Origin: Phycisphaerales bacterium
Lineage (GTDB): Bacteria; Planctomycetota; Phycisphaerae; Phycisphaerales; UBA1924
Length of the DNA: 6,577 nt
Assembly: GCA_025453375.1 (NCBI GenBank)
Contig: JALOQT010000054.1
Location: 1 to 6,577 of the forward strand
Direction of reading: 5' to 3'
Shown here: piece by piece, positions 6,532 to 6,577 of the stretch
Position numbering within the stretch: the first letter of the stretch is position 1
Layout: every line of letters starts with the position of its first letter
The notes under the pieces: generated by a model
The model's input: only the letters and a program-made list of their open reading frames with translations
What the model was told of the DNA's origin: nothing
Database searches by the model: none
Made by a program: the position numbers and the translations under genes

Positions 6532-6577
6532 CAGGATCCTCCTCTGGGCACGGGGGCAGATCGAACTGGCCGGTGAC
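6531..6577 (-). CDS. Possible 3' end of an upstream gene (partial, frame uncertain)
   Basis: One minus-strand frame ends RSAPVPRGGS at a TGA whose last base is the A of the permease ATG (TGATG), a common arrangement for translationally coupled genes. A second frame (TGQFDLPPCPEEDPDA) is also open across the edge and has more GC-rich third positions; it would run 59 bases into the permease and stop at TAA (6475-6473). Either could be the tail of the expected ABC ATPase. With so few codons visible I cannot choose or name the product. Confidence 0.3.
   Translation of the reverse strand, partial: HRPVRSAPVPRGGS
6538..6543 (-). promoter_or_regulatory. Ribosome binding site of the permease gene
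   Basis: The minus strand reads AGGAGG, then the six bases ATCCTG, then ATG at 6531. This full match to the anti-Shine-Dalgarno complement fixes the start of the permease. It also shows that this organism uses Shine-Dalgarno signals, which bears on the start of the exported-protein gene. Confidence 0.8.

Noticed and set aside
5560..6576. Long open frame (338 codons) on the plus strand opposite the permease N-terminal half
   Set aside because: Gln/Asp/Gly/Arg-rich antisense shadow of a strongly supported permease; no domain pattern and no ribosome site.
1..6577. CRISPR array, insertion sequence, tRNA/rRNA or attachment site
   Set aside because: No regularly spaced repeats, transposase motifs, terminal inverted repeats or RNA-gene landmarks were seen on either strand.

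Overview
The window looks like a piece of a GC-rich bacterial chromosome, most likely from a planctomycete and possibly of the Phycisphaerae type. The basis is the exported protein in the middle. It ends in a short 'PTPG' sorting tail (proline/glycine motif, hydrophobic stretch, Arg cluster) and carries an Asp-rich beta-sandwich domain, a combination I associate with that group. The assignment is inference and no rRNA or marker gene is present. All recognisable genes lie on the minus strand, so the window reads biologically from right to left.

Right to left: (1) The last ~47 bases probably hold the 3' end of an upstream gene. (2) 6531-3865 is a complete 888-residue ABC transporter permease of the FtsX/MacB/LolC type with two permease repeats, behind a very good ribosome binding site. 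(3) 3779-3025 is a decayed gene. Three short reading frames, read one after another, reproduce a TPR repeat, the start of a SPINDLY/O-GlcNAc-transferase-like (GT41) catalytic domain, an abrupt jump to its UDP-binding C-terminal half, and its extreme C-terminus. This indicates two frameshifts and a large in-frame internal deletion. (4) 3024-2814 is a non-coding leader with a pair of 20-bp direct repeats and a weak promoter candidate. (5) 2813-1590 encodes a secreted protein with a signal peptide, a beta-sandwich domain and a PEP-CTERM-like tail. Its start is ambiguous: a strong Shine-Dalgarno sequence points at an ACG codon. (6) 1550-1515 is a hairpin terminator. (7) 1458 to beyond base 1 encodes a MacA/HlyD-type periplasmic adaptor, cut off by the window edge at its C-terminal end.

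The permease (MacB-like) and the adaptor (MacA-like) are the two classes of protein that form tripartite ABC efflux pumps, so they may work together. Here they are separated by about 2.4 kb holding a dead glycosyltransferase gene and an independently terminated surface-protein gene. The adaptor may instead be the first gene of a separate pump operon continuing to the left. I see no mobile element, CRISPR array, tRNA or rRNA, and no convincing new defence or regulatory system. The most unusual points are the decayed GT41 gene, the likely non-canonical start of the exported protein, and the paired repeats in front of it.
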